Positions 1 to 8,639 are shown, numbered from the stretch's first letter. The stretch is 64,000 nucleotides of DNA from JACMJL01 sp963791805 (GCA_963791805.1 CAWBTU010000006.1:1488001-1552000), one strand, 5' to 3'. The notes: generated by a model not told the origin, from the sequence alone. Made by a program: numbers and translations.

Positions 1-2
1 AA

Positions 3-98
3 TTAGACAATATCATATATAGTAAAGAAGGTTTTATCACTATAGTTCCTAATGCAGCCATGGATGGATTTTTCATTGCAAAACTAAGAAGATATTGA
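3..98 (+). CDS. rsmB: RsmB C-terminal fragment (16S rRNA m5C methyltransferase), cut by window start
   Basis: An open frame enters from the left edge and stops with TGA at 96-98, giving about 31 residues that end FFIAKLRRY. That ending (a catalytic-domain strand followed by DGFF..KL) is typical of RsmB/Sun-type 16S rRNA cytosine-5 methyltransferases, and rsmB is the usual gene immediately before rlmN in Firmicutes. Only the last beta strands are visible, so the name rests on this short motif plus context. The stop lies 11 bases before the rlmN start, so the two are surely co-transcribed. Confidence 0.7.
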   Translation, partial: LDNIIYSKEGFITIVPNAAMDGFFIAKLRRY

Positions 99-109
99 TG
101 GGTGATAAT

Positions 110-1138
110 ATGGAAAACATTTTAGATTACAATTTACAAGAACTAAAGAACTGGATGAAACTCCAAGGAGAAAGTGAATTTCGAGCAAAGCAAGTTGTGG
201 AATTTATTTACAAAGACGTTTTTGAATTTGACAATATGAGAAACCTTCCAGGTACGACTAAAGAAAAATTAAAAAAAAGCTTTTTTATAGGTATTCCAAA
301 ATTAGTTGAAGTTTTGAGTTCTAAAGAGGATGAAACAAAAAAAATTCTTCTTGAATTTAATGATGGTAATATAATAGAATCTGTAATAATGAAGTATAAG
401 CACGGATATTCAATATGTGTTTCTACCCAAATTGGGTGTAAAATGGGTTGTAAATTTTGCGCTTCTACAATTAATGGTATGGTAAGAAATTTATCAGCAG
501 GTGAGATTTTGAGTCAAATTTTAGTTGCTCAAAAACTTATTGGAAATAGGATATCAAATGTTGTATTAATGGGAAGTGGAGAGCCTTTAGATAACTATGA
601 TAATGTAATTAAGTTTCTAGAAATAGTAAATGCTGACTATGGACTTAATATTGGTCAAAGACATATTACATTATCAACATGTGGAATTGTTCCACAAATT
701 TATACACTAGCAAACCTTAAGTTACAAATAACACTAGCTATTTCCTTACATTCACCTGATGATGAGTTACGTAAAACTATGATGCCCATTGCAAACAAGT
801 ATTCCGTTCATGAAATAATGGCAGCTTGTAAGTATTATATTGAACAAACAAATAGAAGAATTACATTTGAATACGCACTTGTTAAAGGGATAAATGATTC
901 AAACAAAAATGCTAAAGAACTTTGTCAAATTTTAAGTGGATTGATTTGTCATGTTAATTTAATTCCAGTAAATGAAATTAGTGAAAATAACTACAAAACA
1001 ACTGGTACAGAGGATATAAATAATTTTGCGAACACATTGTTATCCGCTGGCATCGAAACAACAGTTAGAAGAGAAATGGGTTCAGATATAAATGCAGCTT
1101 GTGGGCAGCTACGGAGAAAGTATATGGAAGAAAATTAG
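110..1138 (+). CDS. rlmN: Dual-specificity 23S rRNA/tRNA adenine-C2 methyltransferase RlmN
   Basis: Radical SAM enzyme expected to methylate C2 of A2503 in 23S rRNA and of A37 in some tRNAs, by a ping-pong mechanism using a methylated cysteine. The 342-residue protein has the RlmN layout: an N-terminal helical RNA-binding part, the cluster motif CKMGCKFC (CxxxCxxC) with flanking GCK...CAST, the GEPLDNYDNV strand, and a C-terminal AACGQL segment carrying the methyl-carrying cysteine. The ATG at 110 is chosen because GGGTGATAAT precedes it, the same spacing as before the next gene; ATG98 overlaps the rsmB stop and lacks a ribosome site. Second gene of the rsmB-rlmN-prpC-prkC-rsgA-rpe-thiN operon. 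Confidence 0.95.
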   Translation: MENILDYNLQELKNWMKLQGESEFRAKQVVEFIYKDVFEFDNMRNLPGTTKEKLKKSFFIGIPKLVEVLSSKEDETKKILLEFNDGNIIESVIMKYKHGYSICVSTQIGCKMGCKFCASTINGMVRNLSAGEILSQILVAQKLIGNRISNVVLMGSGEPLDNYDNVIKFLEIVNADYGLNIGQRHITLSTCGIVPQIYTLANLKLQITLAISLHSPDDELRKTMMPIANKYSVHEIMAACKYYIEQTNRRITFEYALVKGINDSNKNAKELCQILSGLICHVNLIPVNEISENNYKTTGTEDINNFANTLLSAGIETTVRREMGSDINAACGQLRRKYMEEN

Positions 1139-1157
1139 AAATAAAGGGGTGATAATA

Positions 1158-1877
1158 ATGGTTGGCATAATATCTGACATTGGAAATGTTAGATCAAAAA
1201 ATGAAGACTCGGTAATTTATTATGAAGATAGCATTAAAGGGATATATATAGTTGCTGATGGAATGGGGGGATATAATTCAGGGGAAATTGCTAGTAGTAT
1301 GGCCGTAAAAGATACTCTTGATTATCTCAAAAGCATTGAAAAAAAAGAAAATGTGGAAATAGAAATGAAAAAAGCTATTGAAATAGCTAATAGTAGTATT
1401 TTTCAAAGCTCTACAAAAAATATAGAACTTAAAGGAATGGGAACAACTATAACTGGATGCATTAAAATAAATGGTGAGTTAATAGTTGGACATGTAGGTG
1501 ATAGTTCTTGTTACCTAGTTTTTGAAGATTGTATCAAAAAATTAACTAAAGATCATTCTCTAGTTCAACAATTATTAGATAGTGGAAGTATTTCTGAAGA
1601 AGAAGCAATTAACCATCCAAATAGAAACATAATTACTCGAGCACTAGGTACTAATGAATCTGTAGAAGTTGATTTATATAAAAGATCCTTAAATGGAATT
1701 AAAAAAATTATTCTTTGTACAGATGGCTTAAGTAATTTTGTTTCATCTGAGGAAATGTATGAAATTATTTTATTAAATGATAATGAAGAGTCTAGCAAAA
1801 AACTAATTCAATTAGGAAAAGAAAAAGGCAGTAGAGATAATTTATCTGTTATTGTCTTTGAAGGAGAGGTACGATAA
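1158..1877 (+). CDS. prpC: PP2C-type serine/threonine protein phosphatase
   Basis: Metal-dependent PPM/PP2C phosphatase of 239 residues, cognate partner of the PASTA kinase encoded next door; it reverses kinase phosphorylation of cell-wall and translation targets in the cytoplasm. Visible PPM motifs in order: NEDS near residue 17, VADGMGG (metal-binding Asp and Gly), GDSS, TDGLS and SRDNLSV at the C-terminus. Start at ATG1158 follows GGGGTGATAATA. It lies 19 bases after rlmN and one base before prkC, the arrangement seen across Firmicutes, so stoichiometric co-expression with the kinase is expected. Confidence 0.94.
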   Translation: MVGIISDIGNVRSKNEDSVIYYEDSIKGIYIVADGMGGYNSGEIASSMAVKDTLDYLKSIEKKENVEIEMKKAIEIANSSIFQSSTKNIELKGMGTTITGCIKINGELIVGHVGDSSCYLVFEDCIKKLTKDHSLVQQLLDSGSISEEEAINHPNRNIITRALGTNESVEVDLYKRSLNGIKKIILCTDGLSNFVSSEEMYEIILLNDNEESSKKLIQLGKEKGSRDNLSVIVFEGEVR

Positions 1878-1878
1878 T

Positions 1879-3597
1879 ATGGGAACCTTACTTGGAAATA
1901 GGTATGAGTTATTAGAAAAAATAGGTGAAGGTGGAATGGCTATTGTTTACAAGGCTAAATGCCATTTATTAGATAGGTATGTTGCAGTTAAGATATTGAA
2001 GGAAGAATTCAATAATGATGAAGAATTTGTTGAAAAATTCAAGCAAGAAGCAACAGCTGTAGCTAGTTTATCTCATACAAATATAGTAAATATTTATGAT
2101 GTTGGTTCAGAAAATAACATGAATTATATTGTTATGGAATACGTTGATGGAAAGACTTTAAAGGAAATAATAAAAGAAAATATAAGACTTAGCTATTCTA
2201 AAACAATAAGTATTGCGATTCAAATAGCAGCAGCACTTGAGTGTGCACATAAAAACAATCTAATACATAGAGACATTAAACCTCATAATATTCTAGTAAC
2301 TAATGAGGGCGTTGCAAAAGTTGCTGATTTTGGTATTGCAAAAGTAGCTAGTTCTGTAACCATAACTAACTCTAGTCAAATTATGGGCTCAGCTCATTAC
2401 TTTTCACCTGAGCAAGCAAAGGGTGGTTTTGTCGACAGTAAAACGGATATATATTCTTTAGGTATTGTAATGTATGAAATGATAACTGGAAAAGTTCCAT
2501 ATGACGCAGACAGCCCTGTTTCAGTAGCAATTAAGCATATCCAGGAGCCAGCAATACCACCCAAACAAATTGTATGGGATATACCTGAAAACTTAAATAG
2601 ACTAATATTAAAGGCTATCGAGAAAGAACCTATTAAAAGATATCAGTCTGCAAGAGAATTATTAACAGACCTAAATAGCATCAAGGAAAATCCTAATCAT
2701 GAAGTTAAGTTAAGTAATGTAGAAGACGATTTTACTAGAGTAATGGCTCCAGTTAATCTAAGCAACAATATGAATGGCACAAATAATACTAACTCCATGA
2801 ATTCTAATGAAGATGAAGGTAATGATATGGGTAATAATAAACTAACGAGAAATAAAAAAATAATTCTGATAGTTGCATCCTGCCTTATCATGGCTATTAT
2901 TGGAATAGTTGCAGGAAAGCTTCTTGCGGGTTCTTCAGGCAGTAGTACCTCAACTACTAATAATAAAACAGTAAAAGTGCCTGCATTAATTGGCAAACCC
3001 TCTTCAGATGTACAGAAGGAAGTAGTTGCATTAGGCTTAAAATATGTAGTAGCGGAACAACAAGTAAGTGATCAACAAGAAGGTACTGTTATTAAGAGTA
3101 ACCATAACGAAGGAGAAATGGTAGAGCCAGGTACTTATATAAGGGTTTATGTAAGCTCTGGTCCCGAAGTGAGCAAAGTAAGAGATGTTGTAAATAAACC
3201 TTTAAGTTTTGCAGAGGATGCATTAACATCCGATGGATATCTTATAGGAACTAAATCAGAAGAATTTAGTGATACATACCCAGCAGGGTATGTAATTAAA
3301 ACAACACCTGAGGCAGATACATCATATCAGAAAGGCAAGAAAGTAGATATACTTGTAAGTAGAGGGCCTAAAGGTGTGACTGTACCAGATTTATATTTTA
3401 AAACTGTAGATGAAGCAACAACAATATTAAATAATTTAGGTTTGAAACTTTCAGCAAATCCTATGCCTACAAGCGATGCCAATGTTAAAGCAAACGATGG
3501 AAAGATATTTCTTCAAGATGTAAAAAATACATCAGTTCCAAAAGGAACTACAATAAATGTAACTTATTATAAATATGCCGAAGATTCTGGTCAATAA
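1879..3597 (+). CDS. prkC: PASTA-domain serine/threonine protein kinase PrkC
   Basis: Membrane Hanks-type kinase (572 residues) that senses peptidoglycan fragments and in spore formers participates in germination and cell-wall homeostasis. Residues 1-265 form the kinase: glycine loop GEGGMAIV, Lys38 in AVKIL, catalytic HRDIKPHN, DFG and an activation loop rich in Ser/Thr. A low-complexity Asn/Met-rich juxtamembrane linker follows (about 290-320), then one membrane span near 325-350 and three extracellular PASTA repeats to the end. ATG1879 follows AAGGAGAGG inside the prpC tail. Three PASTA units match other clostridial PrkC proteins. Confidence 0.95.
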   Translation: MGTLLGNRYELLEKIGEGGMAIVYKAKCHLLDRYVAVKILKEEFNNDEEFVEKFKQEATAVASLSHTNIVNIYDVGSENNMNYIVMEYVDGKTLKEIIKENIRLSYSKTISIAIQIAAALECAHKNNLIHRDIKPHNILVTNEGVAKVADFGIAKVASSVTITNSSQIMGSAHYFSPEQAKGGFVDSKTDIYSLGIVMYEMITGKVPYDADSPVSVAIKHIQEPAIPPKQIVWDIPENLNRLILKAIEKEPIKRYQSARELLTDLNSIKENPNHEVKLSNVEDDFTRVMAPVNLSNNMNGTNNTNSMNSNEDEGNDMGNNKLTRNKKIILIVASCLIMAIIGIVAGKLLAGSSGSSTSTTNNKTVKVPALIGKPSSDVQKEVVALGLKYVVAEQQVSDQQEGTVIKSNHNEGEMVEPGTYIRVYVSSGPEVSKVRDVVNKPLSFAEDALTSDGYLIGTKSEEFSDTYPAGYVIKTTPEADTSYQKGKKVDILVSRGPKGVTVPDLYFKTVDEATTILNNLGLKLSANPMPTSDANVKANDGKIFLQDVKNTSVPKGTTINVTYYKYAEDSGQ

Positions 3598-3610
3598 AAT
3601 TGGAGGTATT

Positions 3611-4483
3611 ATGAAGGAAACTAATATGCAAGGTACTATAATAAAAGGTATTGGTGGTTTCTACTATGTAAAGGCAGCAAATGATATAATAGAATGTAAG
3701 GCAAGGGGTAAGTTCAGATATAATGAACTTACCCCTATGGTAGGTGATAAGGTAGAAATAACAGTAGTAAACAATAAAGGTAGCATTGAAAAAATATTTG
3801 AAAGAAGTTCTGAATTAGTTAGGCCAACTGTATCCAATGTTACTCAAGCATTTATAGTGTTTGCAATTAAAAACCCTGAAATTAATGAAGATTTACTGAA
3901 TAAATTTCTAATTTCATGTGAATATAATAATTTAAATGTTGTTGTATGTTTTAATAAAAATGACCTTGCTACAGAAGAAGAAAAAGAAATTATAAAAACT
4001 TTAAGAGATGCAAACTATGAAGTGTTAAAGATGCAAGCTATAGGTGATGATGAACTTTTGGAACTAAGATTAAGGTTGAAAGATAATATAACTGTTTTTT
4101 GTGGCCCTTCTGGGGTGGGTAAATCAACAATTATAAATAAACTTGTTGGACGTGAAGCAATGGAAACTGGAGAAATTAGTAACAGACTTCAAAGGGGAAA
4201 ACATACTACTAGACATAGTGAACTTATTGAGGTCAATGGTGGCTTTGTAGTTGACACTCCTGGATTTTCGGTTTTAGATATTGATTTTATACCAAAAGAC
4301 AGCTTACAATTTTGTTTTCCAGAGTTCGAAAAGTACAGAGATAAATGTAAATATAGAGGATGTATACACCATAAAGAGCCTTGCTGTGCTGTAAAGGAAG
4401 CTGTTGAAAAAAATGAAATAAATAAAGGTAGATATGAGTTTTACAAAAAACTTCTAGAAGGAGTTCAAGATAGGAGATATTGA
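3611..4483 (+). CDS. rsgA: Ribosome small-subunit-dependent GTPase RsgA (YloQ)
   Basis: Circularly permuted GTPase of 290 residues that checks late 30S maturation. An OB-fold N-terminal domain is followed by permuted G motifs: NKND (G4) first, then GPSGVGKST (G1/P-loop) and DTPG (G3). The C-terminal zinc knuckle is visible as CKYRGCIHHKEPC, which is Cys-x5-Cys-x-His-x5-Cys spacing. GGAGG lies six bases before ATG3611, which decides the start. It follows prkC by 13 bases and is separated from rpe by one base; RsgA is a known substrate of the PrkC kinase in Bacillus, so the neighbourhood is functionally coherent. Confidence 0.95.
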   Translation: MKETNMQGTIIKGIGGFYYVKAANDIIECKARGKFRYNELTPMVGDKVEITVVNNKGSIEKIFERSSELVRPTVSNVTQAFIVFAIKNPEINEDLLNKFLISCEYNNLNVVVCFNKNDLATEEEKEIIKTLRDANYEVLKMQAIGDDELLELRLRLKDNITVFCGPSGVGKSTIINKLVGREAMETGEISNRLQRGKHTTRHSELIEVNGGFVVDTPGFSVLDIDFIPKDSLQFCFPEFEKYRDKCKYRGCIHHKEPCCAVKEAVEKNEINKGRYEFYKKLLEGVQDRRY

Positions 4484-4484
4484 T

Positions 4485-5135
4485 ATGATTAAAATTGCAC
4501 CTTCTCTTCTTGCATCTGATTTTTCTAAACTTGCTGAAGAGATAAAAGAACTTGAGAATGCTAATGCAGATTGGGTTCACTTAGATGTTATGGATGGGGC
4601 CTTTGTACCTAACATTTCTTTTGGAATTCCAGTAATCAAGAGTATTAGAAAACTTACTAAGCTTCCTTTTGATGTACATTTAATGATTGAGGAACCATCA
4701 AGATATGTAGAAGACTTTGTAAAAGCTGGAGCTGATATAATTACAATACATTATGAAGCTGATAAGCATATTGATAGAACAATAAATTATATCAAAAGTT
4801 TTGGAAAAAAAGTTGGAATTGCATTAAATCCTGGTACTCCTGTTAGCGTCCTAGAAGATTTAATCAGTGAAATAGACATGGTACTTATTATGTCTGTTAA
4901 TCCTGGCTTTGGTGGTCAAAAATATATTAAATATGCTTCAGAGAAGATTCGAAAAATTAGTGATATGGCTAAAACTAAGAATCAAGATTTATTAATTCAA
5001 GTTGACGGAGGTGTTGATAAGAATAATATAGGTGAAGTAGTTAAATGTGGAGCTAATGTTATAGTTGCGGGTTCGTCAGTATTTCAAAATGGAGAAGTAA
5101 ATAAAAATATGAGTTTACTAAGGTCTGGTATTTAA
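4485..5135 (+). CDS. rpe: Ribulose-phosphate 3-epimerase
   Basis: Interconverts D-ribulose 5-phosphate and D-xylulose 5-phosphate in the non-oxidative pentose phosphate pathway. The 216-residue TIM barrel is full length: N-terminal APSLLASDF, HLDVMDGAFVPN with the metal-binding His and catalytic Asp, FDVHLMI, MSVNPGFGGQ, and VDGGV with the second catalytic Asp, ending VAGSSVF. TAGGAGATATTGAT precedes ATG4485. Tight spacing on both sides places it in the rsgA-rpe-thiN part of the operon, an order conserved in Firmicutes. Confidence 0.96.
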   Translation: MIKIAPSLLASDFSKLAEEIKELENANADWVHLDVMDGAFVPNISFGIPVIKSIRKLTKLPFDVHLMIEEPSRYVEDFVKAGADIITIHYEADKHIDRTINYIKSFGKKVGIALNPGTPVSVLEDLISEIDMVLIMSVNPGFGGQKYIKYASEKIRKISDMAKTKNQDLLIQVDGGVDKNNIGEVVKCGANVIVAGSSVFQNGEVNKNMSLLRSGI

Positions 5136-5136
5136 A

Positions 5137-5772
5137 ATGAAAGCAGTGCTAATGGGCGGAGGAGCTGAACCTTCAAAAGAAATTCTTGAAGAGGAGCTTT
5201 CTAATGCTCAGTATTTGATTTGCGCTGATGGGGGAGGAAACTGCCTTTATAAACATAACATTATTCCAGATTATTTGCTTGGAGACTTTGATTCTATTGA
5301 TAAAGATATTTTAGATTTTTTCATAGCTAAACATTGTATCGTTGAAACTTATCCAAAGGAAAAGAATTACACAGATAGTGAAATATGCTTTAATAAAGCA
5401 ATAGAATTATCTGTAACGGAAATAACTATGCTCGGCTTTACTGGAAGCAGATTAGATCATATGTTAGGTAACCTTGGGTTACTCAATAAATGTCTAACCA
5501 GAGGGATTAAAGGTGTTATTAGAGATAATAATAATAAAATTTTTATTACCAACCAAAATTCCATTATTAAACGTGAAGTTAATAAATTCTTTTCACTTCA
5601 AGCCTATAGTGATATAGTAGAAAATTTAACTATTATTGGGGCAAAATATCCTTTAAATAATTATAAATTGTTTAAAGGTGATACTAGAACAATATCAAAT
5701 GAGTTTAATAATCAAGATATACAAATTAAATTTGATACAGGAACACTTTTAATAATAATTGCTACAGACTAA
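5137..5772 (+). CDS. thiN: Thiamine pyrophosphokinase
   Basis: Transfers pyrophosphate from ATP to thiamine to make the cofactor thiamine pyrophosphate, which transketolase of the same pentose pathway as Rpe needs. The 211-residue protein shows the TPK catalytic signatures CADGGGN near residue 30, LLGDFDSI, NYTDSE and GFTGSRLDHMLGN. It starts one base after the rpe stop, within a tightly coupled operon, and its stop codon lies in the loop of a terminator hairpin, so the seven-gene transcript ends here. No TPP riboswitch is visible upstream, as expected for a salvage gene embedded in an operon. Confidence 0.94.
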   Translation: MKAVLMGGGAEPSKEILEEELSNAQYLICADGGGNCLYKHNIIPDYLLGDFDSIDKDILDFFIAKHCIVETYPKEKNYTDSEICFNKAIELSVTEITMLGFTGSRLDHMLGNLGLLNKCLTRGIKGVIRDNNNKIFITNQNSIIKREVNKFFSLQAYSDIVENLTIIGAKYPLNNYKLFKGDTRTISNEFNNQDIQIKFDTGTLLIIIATD

Positions 5773-5791
5773 GGTCTGTGGCAATTTTTTT
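5758..5791 (+). terminator. Rho-independent terminator of the rlmN-thiN operon
   Basis: The arms ATTGCTACAGAC and GTCTGTGGCAAT pair over 12 bp (one G-T) with a four-base loop that contains the thiN stop codon, and are followed by a run of T residues. Confidence 0.88.
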
Positions 5792-5848
5792 GTAATAAAA
5801 ATAATTCTAAATAATATAATTATATTAAAACAATAGTGGAGAATATAT

Positions 5849-6019
5849 ATGAGCAAACATTTTAAAAAAAAGAAAAAAAGAGTAGGATTAGTTACTATTA
5901 GCATTGGAGTAGGAATAATATTAGCTGTGTTAGTACCATTTTGGGGTTGGATACTTGCAGCAGGTGCAGCTCTAATTATTGGAGGATGGTGTCTAATTCA
6001 AAATTCAGGACATAGATGA
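5849..6019 (+). CDS. Small membrane protein, 56 aa, next to spoVM
   Basis: A 56-codon frame with GTGGAGAA seven bases before ATG5849. The product starts with a strongly basic stretch (KHFKKKKKRVG), then has two hydrophobic segments, roughly residues 13-30 and 32-48, divided by PFWGW, and ends in a short polar tail. I do not recognise a named family. Its position between thiN and spoVM and its size suggest a spore-envelope or membrane accessory protein co-transcribed with spoVM, 26 bases downstream, but that is inference. Clean ribosome site, basic N-terminus and membrane-like composition argue against a chance frame. Confidence 0.7.
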   Translation: MSKHFKKKKKRVGLVTISIGVGIILAVLVPFWGWILAAGAALIIGGWCLIQNSGHR

Positions 6020-6045
6020 GAAATGGAGTTTTTGGGGGGGATCAT

Positions 6046-6114
6046 ATGAGAATTGTAACTATTAAATTGCCTAGATTTCTTTCCGCTATTGTAAAATTTA
6101 TTTTAAGAAAATAA
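6046..6114 (+). CDS. spoVM: Stage V sporulation protein M (SpoVM), 22 aa
   Basis: A 22-codon gene with GGGGGGG five bases before ATG6046. The peptide reads MRIVTIKLPRFLSAIVKFIL plus RK and matches the SpoVM pattern of an N-terminal strand, a conserved Pro at position 9 and an amphipathic helix. In Bacillus SpoVM recognises the curvature of the forespore membrane and anchors the coat ATPase SpoIVA. Location between thiN and rpmB is the same as in Bacillus (yloS-spoVM-rpmB), which strengthens the call for so short a gene. It is four residues shorter than the 26-residue Bacillus protein. Confidence 0.88.
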   Translation: MRIVTIKLPRFLSAIVKFILRK

Positions 6115-6128
6115 AAAATAGCAAAATA

Positions 6129-6160
6129 AAAAATGCAATTGTTAAACAACTGCATTTTTT
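6129..6160. terminator. Bidirectional terminator between spoVM and rpmB
   Basis: The inverted arms AAAAATGCAATTGTT and AACTGCATTTTT enclose a four-base loop. The stem is flanked by A-rich sequence on the left and T-rich on the right, so it can end both the plus-strand spoVM transcript and the minus-strand rpmB transcript. Confidence 0.85.
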
Positions 6161-6162
6161 AT

Positions 6163-6354
6163 TTATACGGCACGTTGTACTTTACCGGATCTCATACATC
6201 GTGTACATACATGTATAGTTGTAGGTGTTCCAGCAACTATAGCTTTTACTTTTTTAATATTTGGTGCCCATTTTCTTTTGGTCTTTATATTTGAGTGACT
6301 TGCGTGATTCCCAGAAATAACACCTTTATTACATATCTCACATCTTCTTGACAT
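6163..6354 (-). CDS. rpmB: 50S ribosomal protein L28
   Basis: 63-residue L28 beginning MSRRCEICNKG, with two zinc-binding CxxC pairs (CEIC near the N-terminus and CTRC near residue 54), so this is the zinc-containing paralogue type. AAGGAGGTG lies seven bases upstream of the ATG on the minus strand. A GTG three codons upstream overlaps that ribosome site and is rejected as start. It is transcribed alone, opposite to its neighbours, from its own promoter, exactly as in Bacillus. Confidence 0.96.
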   Translation of the reverse strand: MSRRCEICNKGVISGNHASHSNIKTKRKWAPNIKKVKAIVAGTPTTIHVCTRCMRSGKVQRAV

Positions 6355-6422
6355 TAAAAACACCTCCTTAAAATTGTGAAGTATAGATTAAGTAACCTTC
6401 TCAATTCAAACAAAATTATTCT

Positions 6423-6451
6423 ATCATATATTCTAGGGTGAATGCAAGCAA
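6423..6451 (-). promoter_or_regulatory. Sigma-A promoter of rpmB
   Basis: On the minus strand TTGCTT and TATGAT are separated by 17 bases, ending about 70 bases before the rpmB start codon. Confidence 0.72.
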
Positions 6452-6496
6452 ATAATAAAATAAATAGCAAAGAAAAGTAATTTATATAGATTATTC

Positions 6497-6525
6497 TTGA
6501 ATAAATAGATTAAATAATATAGAAT
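6497..6525 (+). promoter_or_regulatory. Sigma-A promoter of asp23-fakA
   Basis: TTGAAT and TAGAAT with a 17-base spacer, 33 bases before the asp23 start codon and back to back with the rpmB promoter. Confidence 0.7.
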
Positions 6526-6558
6526 ATTCTATATGGTATTAAGTAAGGAGGAATCAAT

Positions 6559-6906
6559 ATGATGGGTGTTACTAACGAAAACGGCTACATACATTACGCT
6601 GAAGACGTTTTAGCAAATATAGTTGGCATTTCTACTATGGAGTGTTATGGAGTTGTTGGCATGGCATCAAAGAATGCTACAGATGGACTCTGGGAGATAA
6701 TTAAAGGAGAAAGTCTTAGTAAAGGTGTAAAGATACATTCGAAAGATAATGAATTAAATATCGAGTTATATATAATCGTTGAATATGGAACTAAGATCTC
6801 AGTAGTTGCAAATAATATAATTCAAAAGATAAGATATAATGTTGAAAATTATACAGGCTTAAGGGTTACTAGTATAACAGTAAACGTCCAAGGTGTAAGA
6901 GTCTAA
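6559..6906 (+). CDS. Asp23/Gls24 family protein (YloU)
   Basis: 115 residues with the Asp23/Gls24 (DUF322) fold: the opening G.I.YAEDVLANIVG.ST.EC.GVVGMA, a central IELYIIVEYG strand and a C-terminal R.YVEN.TGL.V..I.VNVQGV. The family is linked to cell-envelope and alkaline stress in staphylococci; YloU itself has no settled role. AAGGAGG precedes ATG6559. It is followed 13 bases later by fakA, a pairing preserved in almost all Firmicutes and suggestive of a link with membrane lipid metabolism. Confidence 0.92.
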   Translation: MMGVTNENGYIHYAEDVLANIVGISTMECYGVVGMASKNATDGLWEIIKGESLSKGVKIHSKDNELNIELYIIVEYGTKISVVANNIIQKIRYNVENYTGLRVTSITVNVQGVRV

Positions 6907-6919
6907 GGAGGTACTAAAA

Positions 6920-8545
6920 TTGGAATTTACGAAAATTAATGGCCATCACTTTTATAACATGGTTATAAATGGATGTAATAAATTGGAGGAACAAAAGGAG
7001 TATGTTAATGCTTTAAATGTATTTCCTGTTCCAGACGGCGATACAGGTACAAATATGTCAATGACTTTTAAAGCCGCAGTTAAAGAAATAGAAAACATGA
7101 ATAGTGATTCAATTGGCGAAGTTTCAAAAAAACTTGCTAAAGGAGCATTAATGGGAGCTAGGGGTAATTCAGGGGTTATTTTATCACAAATTTTAAGAGG
7201 AATTGCTCATGGTTTCGAAGGGAAAGAAGAAGCCACTGCTATGGATGTTGCTGATAGCTTTATGGAAGGGTCAAAATCAGCTTATAAGGCTGTTATGAGA
7301 CCTACTGAAGGAACTATCTTAACTGTAATAAGGGCAGCTGGAGAGAGTGGCATTAAAAGCACTGAGAATAATGTTACTGAACGTTTAAGAGAAATATGTG
7401 AACATTCAGAGATTATGCTTAATAAAACTCAAGAAATGCTACCAGTTCTAAAAAGTGCAAAGGTTGTTGACGCTGGTGGAATGGGTTTGTATATTTTAAT
7501 TAAAGGAATGTATGAAGCACTAAGAGATAACTTAGAAGGTTCAGTGATTTTAGAAAGTTCTTCAATAAAGCAAGCGGCACCAATATCTATCTTAGGAGAA
7601 CAAGAAATAAAATTTGGTTATTGTACAGAATTCTTTGTTAAAGCAAGTGAGTCACATGTTGAAGACTTTAAAAAGGAATTAGATTCTCATGGAGATTCTA
7701 TGATTGTTGTAGGATCAGAAGATATTATTAAAGTTCATATACATACTAACGATCCTGGATTAATTCTATCTAAGGCTTTAACCCTTGGAGAATTATCAAA
7801 AATTAAAATTGAAAATATGAGAGAACAACATAGAAACTTGCTTTTTGATGATGCAGATATCGCAAAAAGTGAGATTCCAGAAGAAATGAAGCAATTTGCT
7901 TTCATATCAGTAGCAATGGGAGAAGGAATAAAAAATATTTTCTGCGATTTAGGTGTAGATTATGTTATTGAGGGCGGTCAGACAATGAATCCTAGCACTC
8001 AAGATATATTAGAGTGTATTAATAACATTAACGCTGAGAGTATATTTATACTTCCTAATAATAAAAATATTATTATGGCAGCAACTCAAGCTGCTGAATT
8101 AACTGATAAAAATGTAGTTGTAATACCTACAAAAACTATTCCACAAGGAATAACATCCTTAACAACTTTTAGTCCCGAATTTTCAGTTGAGGATAACATT
8201 AAAGAGATGAATGAAGCTATTAAGTGTGTATCAACTTGTACTGTAACATATGCTGTAAGAGACACTGAAATGGATGGACTCAAGATAGAAGAAGGAAATA
8301 TATTAGGTTTATTAGAAGGTAAAATAAATGAAGTTGGAACTGATATATATGAAGTTTGTGATAAAATTATAGCTAATATTGTTAATGAAGAAAGTGGACT
8401 TATAACTTTGTTTTATGGTAAAGATTGTGAAGAAGAAAAGGTAACTGAGTTTATTGAAAGTATAGAAGAGAAATATCCAGATTTAGACGTACAGTGCTAT
8501 AATGGCCAGCAACCTCTATACTACTTTATTGCATCAGTTGAATAA
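6920..8545 (+). CDS. fakA: Fatty acid kinase catalytic subunit FakA (DAK domain, YloV)
   Basis: 541-residue kinase that phosphorylates fatty acids bound to a DegV-type FakB protein, feeding exogenous fatty acids into phospholipid synthesis with PlsX/PlsY. The N-terminal DhaL-like domain shows FPVPDGDTGTNMS (metal-binding Asp residues), GARGNSGVILSQ and DAGGMGLY; a middle DegV-contact domain and a C-terminal domain follow. The start is TTG6920 with AAGGAGG nine bases upstream. No fakB/degV gene lies in the window, so its partner is encoded elsewhere. plsX, its downstream route, is 10 kb away at 18.2 kb. Confidence 0.93.
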   Translation: MEFTKINGHHFYNMVINGCNKLEEQKEYVNALNVFPVPDGDTGTNMSMTFKAAVKEIENMNSDSIGEVSKKLAKGALMGARGNSGVILSQILRGIAHGFEGKEEATAMDVADSFMEGSKSAYKAVMRPTEGTILTVIRAAGESGIKSTENNVTERLREICEHSEIMLNKTQEMLPVLKSAKVVDAGGMGLYILIKGMYEALRDNLEGSVILESSSIKQAAPISILGEQEIKFGYCTEFFVKASESHVEDFKKELDSHGDSMIVVGSEDIIKVHIHTNDPGLILSKALTLGELSKIKIENMREQHRNLLFDDADIAKSEIPEEMKQFAFISVAMGEGIKNIFCDLGVDYVIEGGQTMNPSTQDILECINNINAESIFILPNNKNIIMAATQAAELTDKNVVVIPTKTIPQGITSLTTFSPEFSVEDNIKEMNEAIKCVSTCTVTYAVRDTEMDGLKIEEGNILGLLEGKINEVGTDIYEVCDKIIANIVNEESGLITLFYGKDCEEEKVTEFIESIEEKYPDLDVQCYNGQQPLYYFIASVE

Positions 8546-8559
8546 TAATATATAAATCT

Positions 8560-8598
8560 AATCCCTAATTGAGTAGAAGTACTTTTTAGGGATTTTTT
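8560..8598 (+). terminator. Terminator after fakA
   Basis: AATCCCTAA and TTAGGGATT pair over 9 bp around a 17-base loop, followed by TTTT. Confidence 0.75.
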
Positions 8599-8639
8599 CA
8601 AGTAATTAATTTTAAATTTTATAAATGGAGTTGAAACTA

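Noticed and set aside
4680..5136. Possible TPP riboswitch for thiN
   Set aside because: No THI-box-like sequence; thiN begins one base after rpe and is embedded in the operon.
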